A model generated the notes under the pieces. The model worked only from the letters and a program-made list of their open reading frames with translations, was not told where the DNA came from and ran no database searches. Positions 25,638-34,414 of a stretch of DNA of 64,000 nucleotides are shown piece by piece (position 1 is the first letter of the stretch; every line of letters begins with the position of its first letter). The stretch covers positions 3,596,001 through 3,660,000 of the forward strand of contig NZ_LT629755.1 in NCBI RefSeq assembly GCF_900104685.1, read 5' to 3'. The translations under genes were made by a program, and so were the position numbers. Origin of the DNA: Agromyces flavus (GTDB taxonomy: Bacteria; Actinomycetota; Actinomycetes; Actinomycetales; Microbacteriaceae).

Positions 25638-27088
25638 CTAGTTGAATGCGAACTCCCCGGAGACCGCCCGCGCGTTCCGGATCCCCGTGTGCACGAGCAG
25701 CCGCCCGACGACGTTCGCCTCGCCGATCAGGCCGAAGAACGCGCCATCCAGCATCGCGCGCAGCTCACCCGCCCCGTCGATCGAAGCCGGGAACCGCAGC
25801 GCCGGCCGATCCGGCCAATCCGGCGCCCAGACGGCGAGCGCGCCGACTCCGCTGCTCAGCGCGTCGACCGCCCCGTCGATCGACGTGTACACCCGGGCCG
25901 TCACGATCTCGCCCTCCCACGCGACATCCTCGAACCACACCCGACGCCCGGCCGTGAACGACAACCCTGCGCCGAAGCGCTCGTGCGGGGTGGGGCACTC
26001 GCTCTCGGCGGGCGGCTCCAGCCACGAGGTGAGCGCCACCTGGGCCGGGATCTCGATGAGCGGGACCTCGGGCCGTTCGATGAGCGACCCGAGTTCGGGG
26101 TCGCCTGCGACCGACTCGTAGGCGAGCGGGATGGCGGCCGAGCCGCCCGGCGGGAGGGCGAGCCAGGCGTGGCCGACGTAGATGCGGAACAGGTTGCGGG
26201 TCTGGCGGACGCCGAAGAAGTGCGTCGTGTCGCGCTCGAGCGTGTTGTCGAAGCCCATCACCGTGCGGATGCGGTCGGACGGGGAGCCGTTCGCGACCGA
26301 CTCGGTGGTGAAGTTCGACTGGGCCCAGTTGTCGACCACGACGAGCTCGTCTTCGCCCGGATTCAGCGGATTGCGGAAGCGATCGACGCGGGCGTTCACG
26401 CAGAAGTGCTCGACCTCGACGTCGTTCAGCTGCAGCGAGGCCGGGGGCGTCCACGGCACGTCGATCGTCACCTGGCTCTTCGCCGCGATGACGGGGATCC
26501 TCGGCGGGTCGGGCAGCGGGTTCCACGCGCCCGGCGCGGTCGTGAACGGCAGCCATTGCACGTGGGTGGCCACGTCGGTCGCGGCGAGCGTTCCCTTGTT
26601 GTGGATGGTGAGCCGGATGGAGTGGGGCGAGCCCTTGACGACGAACTCCTCGCCGAAGGGTTGCGCAGCGTGATGTCGGGGCTCTTGAAGTTCGTGCCGC
26701 CGGGGGCGGGACGCAACTGCAACTGCGGGCGGTGCGCACTCACGAAGTGCACTGTCACACGCGCGCGGTTCGGGTCGGCCGCGTCGATCGAGTCGAGCGA
26801 GACGCGGAAGTCCCACATGCGCATCGGATCGGTCACGTCGTTGTCCTCGAAGTCCTCGCCGGCGACATCCAGCACCGGGCCCTCACCGTCGCCGTCGACC
26901 GGCAGCAGCAGGATCGGCGGCCGCTTCGGGATCTCCGTCGAGGGCGTGACATCCGTGCCCAGCACGAGCGCCAGCCCCGGCTCGTCGGTCAGCTCGTCGA
27001 GCTCCTTGTCGCCGACCGTCGTGGCTGCCTGTCGGCGGTACTCGAAGACGTAGCTCCTCTGGTCGTCGATCGGCGGTGAAGAACGCGG
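25638..27088 (-). pseudogene. Frameshifted and 5'-truncated gene of unknown function
   Basis: Two overlapping minus-strand frames encode parts of one protein. The upstream part (from 27088) reads DDQRSYVFEYRRQAATTVGD, then VTVHFVSAHRPQLQLRPA and SPDITLRNP. The downstream part resumes as FGEEFVVKGSPHSIRLTIHN and continues to FNstop at 25638. Restoring one base in the GGG run at 26658-26660 joins them exactly. The upstream part has no start codon: its frame begins straight after the stop codon of the neighbouring gene at 27089-27091. The beta-rich body (RLTIHNKGTLAATDVATHVQ and similar) resembles CARDB-like extracellular domains. A sequencing error could explain the frameshift but not the missing start. 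Family not recognised. Confidence 0.65.
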
Positions 27089-27796
27089 TCAGTCGATGGC
27101 CGCAATCGACTCCGGCAGGTCGCGATCGTCCGAGGCCGCCGTGATGTGCCTCGTCACGAATACCCTCTGACGGGTCGGGAATCCTCGCCGGGTCGTTCGG
27201 GCGGAGAAGTTCCGCTCCAGTTCGAAGTCGAGCGGCTTCGGCGCGGCGAGCTCGACGTCTTGGATCTCGTCCTCCAACCGAATGCGTAGGGCTTCGGCGA
27301 GGACCTCGACCTTCTCCAGTACCGCGTGGACGAGCCGCACGAACTCATCCGTCACGTCGGGTGGCAGCCATTGGCTGATCGTCGGAGTCCAGATGCAGCG
27401 ACGGCCGGGTTCTTCCGAGGTCGTCACGACCAACGGCCAAGTCGTCGACAATTCACTCTGCGAATGCGCGACGGTCGTATTCCGGTAGGCCCTGATCCGT
27501 TCGTGAATGTCGACGAATGCGCTCGGGATCTCGATGTGGCGATCGAGCGTCGAACGCACTTTGGATGGCACGAAGGCACGGCAGTAGGCCACGACGGCCG
27601 CGTCGACCAGGAAGCCCGCCATGTCGATCTCGTCCGCGTCGCGGCAACGCTCGGCCAACTCGAGCGCACTGGCAGCGGGAGACAGGTCACCGCCGGCGAA
27701 GTGCATGAGCTCGAGGTACCGTCGCGTGTCCGGCGTGTCGAGGAGCAGCGAGAAATGCGGGGACCATGCCTGATCGGATTCGTCCGCGGTGCTCAC
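27089..27796 (-). CDS. Hypothetical protein, possible HEPN-like fold
   Basis: A 235-residue soluble protein with a helical first half. It contains RAYRNTTVAHSQ, in which Arg105 and His111 are spaced as Rx5H, within the Rx4-6H window of HEPN RNases, and sits where such a motif would occur in a helix. The rest (PSAFVDIHERIRAYRN, VRLVHAVLEKVEVLAEALRIR) looks helical too. I do not recognise the family, so HEPN is tentative. It lies in the defence region between a decayed gene and a dead M48-like gene. Confidence 0.6.
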   Translation of the reverse strand: MSTADESDQAWSPHFSLLLDTPDTRRYLELMHFAGGDLSPAASALELAERCRDADEIDMAGFLVDAAVVAYCRAFVPSKVRSTLDRHIEIPSAFVDIHERIRAYRNTTVAHSQSELSTTWPLVVTTSEEPGRRCIWTPTISQWLPPDVTDEFVRLVHAVLEKVEVLAEALRIRLEDEIQDVELAAPKPLDFELERNFSARTTRRGFPTRQRVFVTRHITAASDDRDLPESIAAID

Positions 27797-28064
27797 GGGA
27801 TGAGCATATGGTGACGCGGCCGTGATGTCCGGCCGAGTGTTCCTCTTCGGTGACGTTCGACACTCCTTTGAATGGAGGCCTTCTCCCTATCCGTTTGTCA
27901 CTAACCAGGTGACCCAATACACCTAGCGGCGGGCAGTCGGCTTCTCTCGCCGAATCAGTGTCGGCCCTGATGCGGCCCGCGACGATGGCTGGCGACATTG
28001 AGGCGTTCCATTCGCTCGGGTTGCACGCCGAGATGGCGTCGCGGCCGACGCAAAGGGGGCCACC

Positions 28065-29624
28065 ATGGTCCAGACAATCGAAACGGTGAACAGGCATCCC
28101 TCGAGGGCGCCCCTCGAGATGGCACGCCTGCGATATCCGGCCGAACCCTCACGACTGGCGATGGCCGTAGTGAGTGTGGCGAGTGCGCTGGTGGTGTTCG
28201 TTGCGTGGCTCGCGGTCAGCGACCTGTCCCTCCTTTTCGCCGGCGGAATCGCTCTGGTGGTTGGAGGCTTCTTCATCTGGGTGGCATGGCAGTTCGGGCG
28301 CGTGCACCTGCTCGGCGACGCGATCCTCGTCAGCGCGGAAACGTTCCCAGAAGTTCAGAACGCGGTTGACGAAGTACGCGCGGCGCTCCAGTACGACCGT
28401 CGAGTCGACATCTTCGTCATCCCGAACCTCTCGCCGCGAATCCAACTCAAGAGCTATTTCGGAATTCGCGCACTGTTGATCGAGGGCGGGGCAATCGCCG
28501 ATATGACCACTCCGGCCAGTCGGTCGCAATTGCTCTTCCTTCTCGGCACGTACTTCGGAGCATTCAAGGCGAAGCACGATCGCTCAGCGGTGGTCGAACT
28601 GACTCTCGACAGTGCCGGGATTCGCAGGCTCCTTGCGCCGTTCGTGGCACCGTGGTTGCGCACGACCGTATACACCGGAGACCAGATCGCGTATGCGTGC
28701 AGCGGTGATTTCGGGGCGAGCATCTCAGCTGTCCACCGTGTGCTGGTCGGGCGCGAGTTGAGTCCCCAGCTCGCCGCCGCCGGTCTCATCCTTCAGGCCG
28801 ACCGAGTGTCCAAGTCCTGGGTCCTGCGTGTCGCGGAGATGCTGAGGCCCGAGCCGCATGCGACGAACCGCTTCCTGAATCTGGTGCGATTCGCCCAACA
28901 GGTCGATCCCGAGTCCGTTCTCGCGTTCCGCGCAACATTGTCGCCCGAGATCAACGGCAAGCTCGATGAAGCGCTCGAGCGGATGTCCCGCGCCGGGCGG
29001 CGGAATGCAGGCGTCGCGCTGGTCACTGTTGGCGTCATCGTACTGAGCGCGATGCTCCTGTTCGTGCCTCTCCGAGCGGTCGTCGGCGGCTCTCAGGCGG
29101 ACGGTGATCCAGTACCCATCGAGACGGCCGTCCCGGAAACGCCGGCCGTGCCGGAGGATCCTGAGCCTGTCGCGCCTGAGCCCACTGCGGCTCAAGTACT
29201 CGCCGCCACTGTGCCGGCGACTGTCGGTGAAACCTGCACCGATCTCACCCCGCCTGCGCCGGAGCTTTCCGACGGGTTGCTCGCGGCCATAGAGTGCGAC
29301 GGTCCCGCCGACCCTGGCGTCGACGTCATTCAGCTCTACGCATACGACTCGCACAACAGCGTGCTCTCTGCAGGTGCGACCGCGACCGTAGGCCTCTCCG
29401 AAAGTTCGTGCGTTGACCAGGGTTGGAATCTCTGGACCGACGGCAATGGCGACATCGGTGGTGTCCTCGGCTGCTATTACAGCGAGGACGGCGCGACCGT
29501 CGCCGCCTGGACCAATTACGCGAGCGACGTTCTCGTCGTGGCCTGGGATGAGAATGTGGAAATGTCCGTCGACGACATCTACGTCTGGTGGCAATACGCC
29601 GCCCCCGCGCTCGCGTTGAACTGA
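28065..29624 (+). CDS. M48-like membrane protein lacking the zinc-binding motif
   Basis: A 519-residue protein. Two N-terminal membrane spans (about 30-52 and 57-78) and one near residue 318-340 flank a domain organised like the M48 peptidase homologues of actinobacteria (LGDAILVSAETFPEVQNAV, VDIFVIPNLSP, YACSGDFGASISAVHRVLVGR). At the expected HEXXH position the sequence is FLLGTYFGAFKAKH, so no zinc ligands or catalytic Glu remain; it is probably not a protease. After the last span come a Pro/Glu/Thr-rich linker and a Cys-containing extracellular domain. AAAGGGG precedes the ATG. A binding, scaffold or sensor role is possible. Confidence 0.65.
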   Translation: MVQTIETVNRHPSRAPLEMARLRYPAEPSRLAMAVVSVASALVVFVAWLAVSDLSLLFAGGIALVVGGFFIWVAWQFGRVHLLGDAILVSAETFPEVQNAVDEVRAALQYDRRVDIFVIPNLSPRIQLKSYFGIRALLIEGGAIADMTTPASRSQLLFLLGTYFGAFKAKHDRSAVVELTLDSAGIRRLLAPFVAPWLRTTVYTGDQIAYACSGDFGASISAVHRVLVGRELSPQLAAAGLILQADRVSKSWVLRVAEMLRPEPHATNRFLNLVRFAQQVDPESVLAFRATLSPEINGKLDEALERMSRAGRRNAGVALVTVGVIVLSAMLLFVPLRAVVGGSQADGDPVPIETAVPETPAVPEDPEPVAPEPTAAQVLAATVPATVGETCTDLTPPAPELSDGLLAAIECDGPADPGVDVIQLYAYDSHNSVLSAGATATVGLSESSCVDQGWNLWTDGNGDIGGVLGCYYSEDGATVAAWTNYASDVLVVAWDENVEMSVDDIYVWWQYAAPALALN

Positions 29625-29687
29625 CTCGCGGCACGCACGAACGAGGTAGGCACGCCGTCCGCATACGCCGTCCCCGTGACAGGTTGA

Positions 29688-30023
29688 TCAGCCGCGAATG
29701 CGGTCGAGCACCGCTCGGAGCTCGGGGAAGCTGCGGGTGACGGTCACCCAGAGTGCGTCGGCGTCGACGCGGTCGTAGTGGTGGACGACGAAGTCCCGAT
29801 TGCGCGCGGCCTGCGACCAGATCGGGTCGGCGAAGCGCGTGGGGTCGGCGGCAACGAGGCGCTTGGCCAGGTCGCCGACGCGGTTCGACAGCGCCTCGAA
29901 CGCGAGGGGGATCGCCGGATCGTCGTCGAACGCATCGCGTCCGCGAGCAGCGACGGCCGCGGCGGTGTCGAGCGTCGCCGTGAGGTCATCGAGCCATCGG
30001 TCGACGCGGTCGGAGGGCTTCAC
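29688..30023 (-). CDS. HepT-like HEPN toxin (second module)
   Basis: A 111-residue HepT/DUF86 protein, a toxin partner of the upstream MNT fusion. The RNase motif is intact as RDFVVHHY (Arg76, His81, Tyr83), the Rx4HxY form. The start ATG overlaps the stop of the MNT gene (ATGA at 30020-30023). It is clearly different in sequence from the first HepT at 6402, so the two modules are not a recent duplication. Confidence 0.85.
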   Translation of the reverse strand: MKPSDRVDRWLDDLTATLDTAAAVAARGRDAFDDDPAIPLAFEALSNRVGDLAKRLVAADPTRFADPIWSQAARNRDFVVHHYDRVDADALWVTVTRSFPELRAVLDRIRG

Positions 30024-30520
30024 AGTTCGACGGCTTCGTCGAGCACGGCTCGGTCGCGTTCGGGATCGAGAGATCGGCGCGAGACCACATCGACGGGGCG
30101 GTCGAGCAGCGACTCCAAGTCGAGCTCGAACTGGGCCAGGTCGAACAACGAGGCATCCGCTTCAGGGTCGACGAGCAGGTCGACGTCGCTCTCGGCCGTC
30201 TCGTCTCCCCGCGCCACGGAGCCGAACACGCGGACCGACCGAATGCGGTTCGCGCGTGCCAACCTCTCGATGAGCGGCTTGCGCCGCCGGAGGAGCTCGA
30301 GCGCCGGCGAACGCGAGCTGGGGCCGCTGGAAGAGAGCGACGCGAACTGCTCGAAGGGGACGAGCACAGCCTCGGGCCGGCGATGCGATCCGATGATGAC
30401 GGTCTCGGCATCCTTTCCTCGCGCCCGGAAGCCGCGGAGGATGCGCGAGAGACCCGCGCGCGCCTCGGCAACCGGCACCACCGGCGCGGTGCCGAGGGGA
30501 TGGGACGTGTCGGCATCCAT
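30020..30520 (-). CDS. MNT antitoxin fused to an N-terminal Phd/YefM-like domain
   Basis: A 166-residue protein. Residues about 14-62 (VPVAEARAGLSRILRGFRAR, then ETVIIGSHRRPEAVLVPFEQ) match the Phd/YefM antitoxin DNA-binding fold. Residues 75-166 are a minimal nucleotidyltransferase with GSVARG at 100-105 and Asp112/Asp114 in SDVDLLVD. The first MNT of the window (6722-7210) instead carries a ribbon-helix-helix domain, so the two modules have acquired unrelated DNA-binding domains at the same place. Near-palindromic repeats lie upstream of the start. It is co-translated with the HepT gene. Confidence 0.82.
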   Translation of the reverse strand: MDADTSHPLGTAPVVPVAEARAGLSRILRGFRARGKDAETVIIGSHRRPEAVLVPFEQFASLSSSGPSSRSPALELLRRRKPLIERLARANRIRSVRVFGSVARGDETAESDVDLLVDPEADASLFDLAQFELDLESLLDRPVDVVSRRSLDPERDRAVLDEAVEL

Positions 30521-30537
30521 TCGGCGATTCTAGCAAA

Positions 30538-30559
30538 TACGTACATATTTCTGTACATA
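30538..30559 (-). promoter_or_regulatory. Candidate operator of the Phd-MNT/HepT module
   Basis: On the minus strand TATGTACA, then GAAA, then TATGTACG form two direct repeats 12 bp apart, each palindrome-like around GTAC, 18-39 bases before the antitoxin start. Phd-type antitoxins bind short palindromic repeats overlapping their promoters. The low G+C content of the site stands out. Binding is inferred. Confidence 0.6.
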
Positions 30560-30629
30560 ACTGCAAGGCCCCCGGCGGCGTGCGGCTCCGACCGCCCGCG
30601 CCGCGCGACGCCCGTTCCGCCACAGGAGT

Positions 30630-31139
30630 ATGAAGAGATCCATGCGCAGACTCCACACCGCCGCGCTCGCCCTGTCGGCGGCCATCGCGTTCTTCGTGGG
30701 CGGGTGGGCGTTCTTCGCGCCGCGCTCGTTCTTCGACTCGTTCCCGGGCGTGCTCGGGCGGTGGGTCGCGACCGACGGGCCGTTCAACGAGCACCTCGTC
30801 CGCGACGTCGGGGCGTTCTACCTCGCGCTCGGCGTCGCGAGCGTTGCGGGGCTTGTGTGGCGCAGCCCGGTCGTGTTCCGCATCCTCGGCCTCGCGTGGA
30901 CGATGTTCGGCGTGCTGCACCTCTGGTATCACGTCACGCACCTCGACCACCTGCAGGCCGACGCCGCCGTCGGCACCGTCGTGTCGCTTTCGATCAGCCT
31001 GGCGCTCGGCGTCGTGCTGCTGATTCCGAGCAGAGCGGATGTCGCGGACCCGACGGATGCCACGGGCACCACGTCGCGCGCGGGCGGCGTCGGCTCCGCG
31101 ACATCCGACCGCACCACCACGAAGGGGGAGACCCGATGA
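30630..31139 (+). CDS. Small integral membrane protein with four predicted spans
   Basis: A 169-residue protein with hydrophobic spans near residues 10-30, 60-78, 84-102 and 112-133, followed by a Thr/Ser/Asp-rich tail. It resembles a common actinobacterial membrane protein family (PRSFFDSFPG, LGLAWTMFGVLHLWYH) of unknown function. CAGGAG lies just upstream of the ATG. The stop overlaps the start of the NmrA-like gene (ATGA), so they form an operon. Confidence 0.75.
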   Translation: MKRSMRRLHTAALALSAAIAFFVGGWAFFAPRSFFDSFPGVLGRWVATDGPFNEHLVRDVGAFYLALGVASVAGLVWRSPVVFRILGLAWTMFGVLHLWYHVTHLDHLQADAAVGTVVSLSISLALGVVLLIPSRADVADPTDATGTTSRAGGVGSATSDRTTTKGETR

Positions 31140-31954
31140 GGATCGCCGTCGCAGGAGCAACCGGCAACGTCGGACGCCACGTCATCGAGTCCGCGACGGC
31201 GCGCGGGCACGACATCCTGAGCCTCACGCGCCGCGCCGGATACGACCTCGAGAAAGGGACCGGACTCGCGGGCGCGCTCGACGGCGTCGACGCGGTGATC
31301 GACGTGGCGAACGTGGTGTCCACGTCGACGCGGCGCTCGCGCGAGTTCTTCACGGCGGTGACGACGCACCTGCTGGCGGCCGAGCGCGACGCCGGTGCCC
31401 GGCACCATGTCACGCTTTCGATCGTCGGCATCGACGGCGTCGACGCGGCGTACTACGCGGGCAAGCTCGCGCAGGAGCGGCTCGTCGAGCAGGGCACCGT
31501 GCCGTTCACGCTGTTGCGAGCGACGCAGCTGCACGAGTTCGCGGAGCAGGTTGTCCACAACACCTCGGCCGGGCGGTTCACCCTCGTCCCGAAGGGACTG
31601 GTGCGGCCCGTGGCGGCGCGCGAGGTGGGTGCGCGGCTCGTCGAGCTCGCCGAGGCGGGCCCGGCCGGACGCGCGGGCGACCTCACCGGCCCGCGCGAGG
31701 AGCGGCTGGCCGACCTGGTGCGCCGCATGGTCGCGTTCGATGGTGTCCGCCGAAGCGTGATCGAGTTCCCGCTGCCGGGCAAGTTCGGGCGGGCCATGCG
31801 GTCGGGCCAGCTCCGCGGCGACGCCGACGCGGATCGGGGCACGATCGACTTCGACGCGTGGTTGCGGTCGCCGGATCACACGCGCACCGGCGCGGGCGAA
31901 GGCCGCGGCACCGCGACATCCGATCGACCGGACCGCGAGGGACCGGCCGGCTGA
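31136..31954 (+). CDS. NmrA-like NAD(P)-binding protein
   Basis: A 272-residue atypical short-chain dehydrogenase of the NmrA / SDR_a5 type. The dinucleotide motif is MRIAVAGATGNVGRHVI at the extreme N-terminus. The body (HVTLSIVGIDG, YYAGKLAQERLVE, TLLRATQLHEF) matches the family that includes quinone- and redox-sensing proteins. The YxxxK motif is present as YYAGK but the upstream Ser is not obvious, so catalysis is uncertain. The C-terminus is low complexity and probably disordered. Confidence 0.8.
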   Translation: MRIAVAGATGNVGRHVIESATARGHDILSLTRRAGYDLEKGTGLAGALDGVDAVIDVANVVSTSTRRSREFFTAVTTHLLAAERDAGARHHVTLSIVGIDGVDAAYYAGKLAQERLVEQGTVPFTLLRATQLHEFAEQVVHNTSAGRFTLVPKGLVRPVAAREVGARLVELAEAGPAGRAGDLTGPREERLADLVRRMVAFDGVRRSVIEFPLPGKFGRAMRSGQLRGDADADRGTIDFDAWLRSPDHTRTGAGEGRGTATSDRPDREGPAG

Positions 31955-32037
31955 CCTCAGGACCCGAACGCGCTCGGCGGCGGGATCGCCCGAAGCGCCG
32001 CCCACCGCGCCACCACCCACGCCGCCCCGTCCGTCAC

Positions 32038-32093
32038 GCAGGAGAATCCGGGTCATGACCGCTCCAGCGGACGCATGACCCGGATTCTCCTGC
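32038..32093. repeat. Perfect 20-bp inverted repeat with nested inner hairpin
   Basis: Left arm GCAGGAGAATCCGGGTCATG (32038-32057) and right arm CATGACCCGGATTCTCCTGC (32074-32093) are exactly complementary. The 16-base spacer contains a second perfect 5-bp palindrome (CCGCT CC AGCGG, 32059-32070). It lies between the NmrA-like gene and the galactanase gene, which converge here. There is no U-run, so it is not a simple rho-independent terminator. A decayed relative is at 43860-43915. Confidence 0.85.
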
Positions 32094-32114
32094 AAACGTG
32101 CAACGGCGGGCGGG

Positions 32115-34292
32115 CTACTTCAGCCGCTTGAGCTTGCCCACCGCCTTCTCGACGAGCTTGGTCGCCTCCTTCACGTCGGCTGCGGTCGCCCGCGAGCCCG
32201 CGAGCACGACCTCGCCCACGGCGACCGCCTCGTCGAGCGCCGCCACCGAAGCGTCGGTGTAGAGCGAGCGGTCGACGGATGCCGCGACGTCGAGCGCGTT
32301 CGCGAGGCGCGACGTGTCGACCGGCTCGGCACCCGTCACGGCCACGAGACGCACGTCGTCGAAGACGCCCCACGCGCCGGCCGACAGGGCGAACTCGGCT
32401 GAGATCTCGACGACCCCGTCGGCTCCCACCGTCACGGGCACGGTCGCCGTGTGGAACTCGTTCCACGCCGTGAACGACAGCGGCGCGCTCGCCGACCCTG
32501 CCGACGTGGTCGCGGTGAGCATCCGAGAGTCGCCGGCGGGCGAGCCCGTGCCCTGCGTCGTCGCCTGCAGCTGGTACGTTCCGGCGGGCACGCCCGTGAG
32601 CGTCTGCGTCGCCGAGGCCGTGTACGCGGTGCCGCTCCAGAAGGTGACGGCGTACGAGCCGTCCGCCGCGTCACCGGTCTGCGTCCGAGCGGCCGGTCCG
32701 GTGAGTGCCCACGCGCTCAGGTCGGCCGACTCGAACGATCCGTTGCGCGCCAGGTTCTCGGCGAGCACGGTCACCGTCGCGACGACCTCGAGCCCCTCAG
32801 ACGTGCGGCCGGGGATCGAGTACGACCCCGGGCCGCGGATCCAGTCCACCGCACCCGACCAGGTCACCGATTGCGGCTCGACGGTGCCGTCGTTCCAGGT
32901 CACGTCGATGGTCGCGGGAAGCGTCACGGGCGCGCCATCCGTCACCGACAGCGATGGCTGCTCGACCGAGACCACTTCGAGCGGCGCGACCGCGCCGGTG
33001 TGCACGTACTCGAAGGTCCGCAGCGACTCGAGGGGCGTGCCATCCCACGCGAAGAGCGACTGGTTGTCCCAGGCCGAGCCGCCGTACCACTCGCCGACGT
33101 GCACCGGGTCGTAGTCCGACGCGGCCGAGGTGGCCCATCCCGACCCGAACTGCTCCCACAGCCCGCGGTTCTGCTCCAACTCCGAGGGCGGGCCGACGGG
33201 CAGCCACGCGGGCTCCCAGTAGTAGACGCCGATGCCGGCATCGCCGACCGCCGTGACCGCCGCGATCACGTCTCGCAGCTCGGTCGCCTGTCCCTGCACG
33301 CTCGCGGGATAGGCGTCGCCGATCGTGCCCGAGCCGATCACGTTCGAGTAGCCGTCGCCGTCGTCGAGCGTGTGCGCCCACGACGTCTCGGCGACCATGA
33401 CCTCCTTGCCGTACGTGGTCGCGATCTGCGACAGCACCGCGGTGAGGTTCCCGGTCATGCCGTGCCAGTACGGGTAGTACGAGCTCGCGAACACGTCGTA
33501 GTCGACGCCGAACTGGGCGAGCCCCGCGGCATAGGTGGCGTAGCGACCGGATGTCTCGGGGTTCGTGAAGTGCACGGCCACCTTCGCGTCGGGCAGCACC
33601 TCGCGCACGGCCGACGTGCCGGCCTGCAGGAGCGCAGCGAAGGGCGCGTCGATCTCGCGGCCGGGTCGCGCATAGCCCGCGATGCCGTTGTTCGTCTCGT
33701 TGCCGACCTGCACCGTGTCGACGTCGACGCCCGCGTCCTCGAACCGCTGCAGCGCATCGACGGTGTAGTCGTGCAACGCGGTCGCGGTGTCGGCGGCGGA
33801 GAGGCCTGCCCAGGCCTTCGGCGCGAGCTGCCGGGCGGGGTCGGCCCAGAAGTCGCTGTAGTGGAAGTCCACGAGCACGCCCAGGCCCGCGGCCGTGGCC
33901 CGCTCGCCGATCTCGACGGCCCGGTCGACGCCGACGTTGCCGCCGCCGTACCCGCGACCCGTCTCGTCGAACGGGTCGTTCCAGACGCGGACGCGCACCG
34001 AGTTCACGCCGTGGTCGGCGAGCACGGCGAACAGGTCGGATGGCGCGCCCGACGCGTCGCGGAACACCACGCCGCTCTCCTCGAGCGACAGCACGGTCGA
34101 GACATCCACGCCGCTGATGAAGTCGGGCGAGAGCCCCTCGACCTTGTTGACGAAGATGCCGGCCTCGACCGGGCCGTCGCCGGGCTCGACGGCCATCGCC
34201 GCCCCGGCGCCCGTGGGCACCGCGACCGCTGTCGCGAGCGCCGCCGCGAGTGCGACGGAGCCCGCCCTTCCTGTCCTGCGTCGGATCGCCAT
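32115..34292 (-). CDS. Secreted arabinogalactan endo-beta-1,4-galactanase (GH53) with accessory domains
   Basis: A 725-residue secreted enzyme that cuts beta-1,4-galactan. Signal peptide: basic MAIRRRTGR then a long hydrophobic run. The GH53 barrel spans about residues 42-400, with acid/base Glu199 in VGNETNNG and nucleophile Glu302 in VAETSW. A bacterial Ig-like domain follows (SLSVTDGAPVTLPATIDVTW), then a galactan-binding module-like beta-sandwich (NGSFESADLSAW to GVFDDVRLVAV) and a helical FIVAR-like C-terminus (KEATKLVEKAVGKLKRLK). AGAGGA precedes the ATG. It is downstream of the GH42 gene on the same strand. The frame stays open upstream of 34292 only as a shadow of GH42. Confidence 0.92.
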   Translation of the reverse strand: MAIRRRTGRAGSVALAAALATAVAVPTGAGAAMAVEPGDGPVEAGIFVNKVEGLSPDFISGVDVSTVLSLEESGVVFRDASGAPSDLFAVLADHGVNSVRVRVWNDPFDETGRGYGGGNVGVDRAVEIGERATAAGLGVLVDFHYSDFWADPARQLAPKAWAGLSAADTATALHDYTVDALQRFEDAGVDVDTVQVGNETNNGIAGYARPGREIDAPFAALLQAGTSAVREVLPDAKVAVHFTNPETSGRYATYAAGLAQFGVDYDVFASSYYPYWHGMTGNLTAVLSQIATTYGKEVMVAETSWAHTLDDGDGYSNVIGSGTIGDAYPASVQGQATELRDVIAAVTAVGDAGIGVYYWEPAWLPVGPPSELEQNRGLWEQFGSGWATSAASDYDPVHVGEWYGGSAWDNQSLFAWDGTPLESLRTFEYVHTGAVAPLEVVSVEQPSLSVTDGAPVTLPATIDVTWNDGTVEPQSVTWSGAVDWIRGPGSYSIPGRTSEGLEVVATVTVLAENLARNGSFESADLSAWALTGPAARTQTGDAADGSYAVTFWSGTAYTASATQTLTGVPAGTYQLQATTQGTGSPAGDSRMLTATTSAGSASAPLSFTAWNEFHTATVPVTVGADGVVEISAEFALSAGAWGVFDDVRLVAVTGAEPVDTSRLANALDVAASVDRSLYTDASVAALDEAVAVGEVVLAGSRATAADVKEATKLVEKAVGKLKRLK

Positions 34293-34414
34293 GATCCGGT
34301 CCTCTCGATTCGGCAGCCGGGCGGCCGCCGCCCCAGGGGTGCGGATCCGCGTCGCTGCGGGTGGGTGGTGCTGGTGGCTGGTGCTGGTGGGTGGTGCGGT
34401 CTTGGCGTGACGGC

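Noticed and set aside
34362..34400. GGTGCTGGTGG tandem repeat as a CRISPR or minisatellite array
   Set aside because: Only two to three imperfect units without spacers; likely simple slippage in the GH42-GH53 gap.
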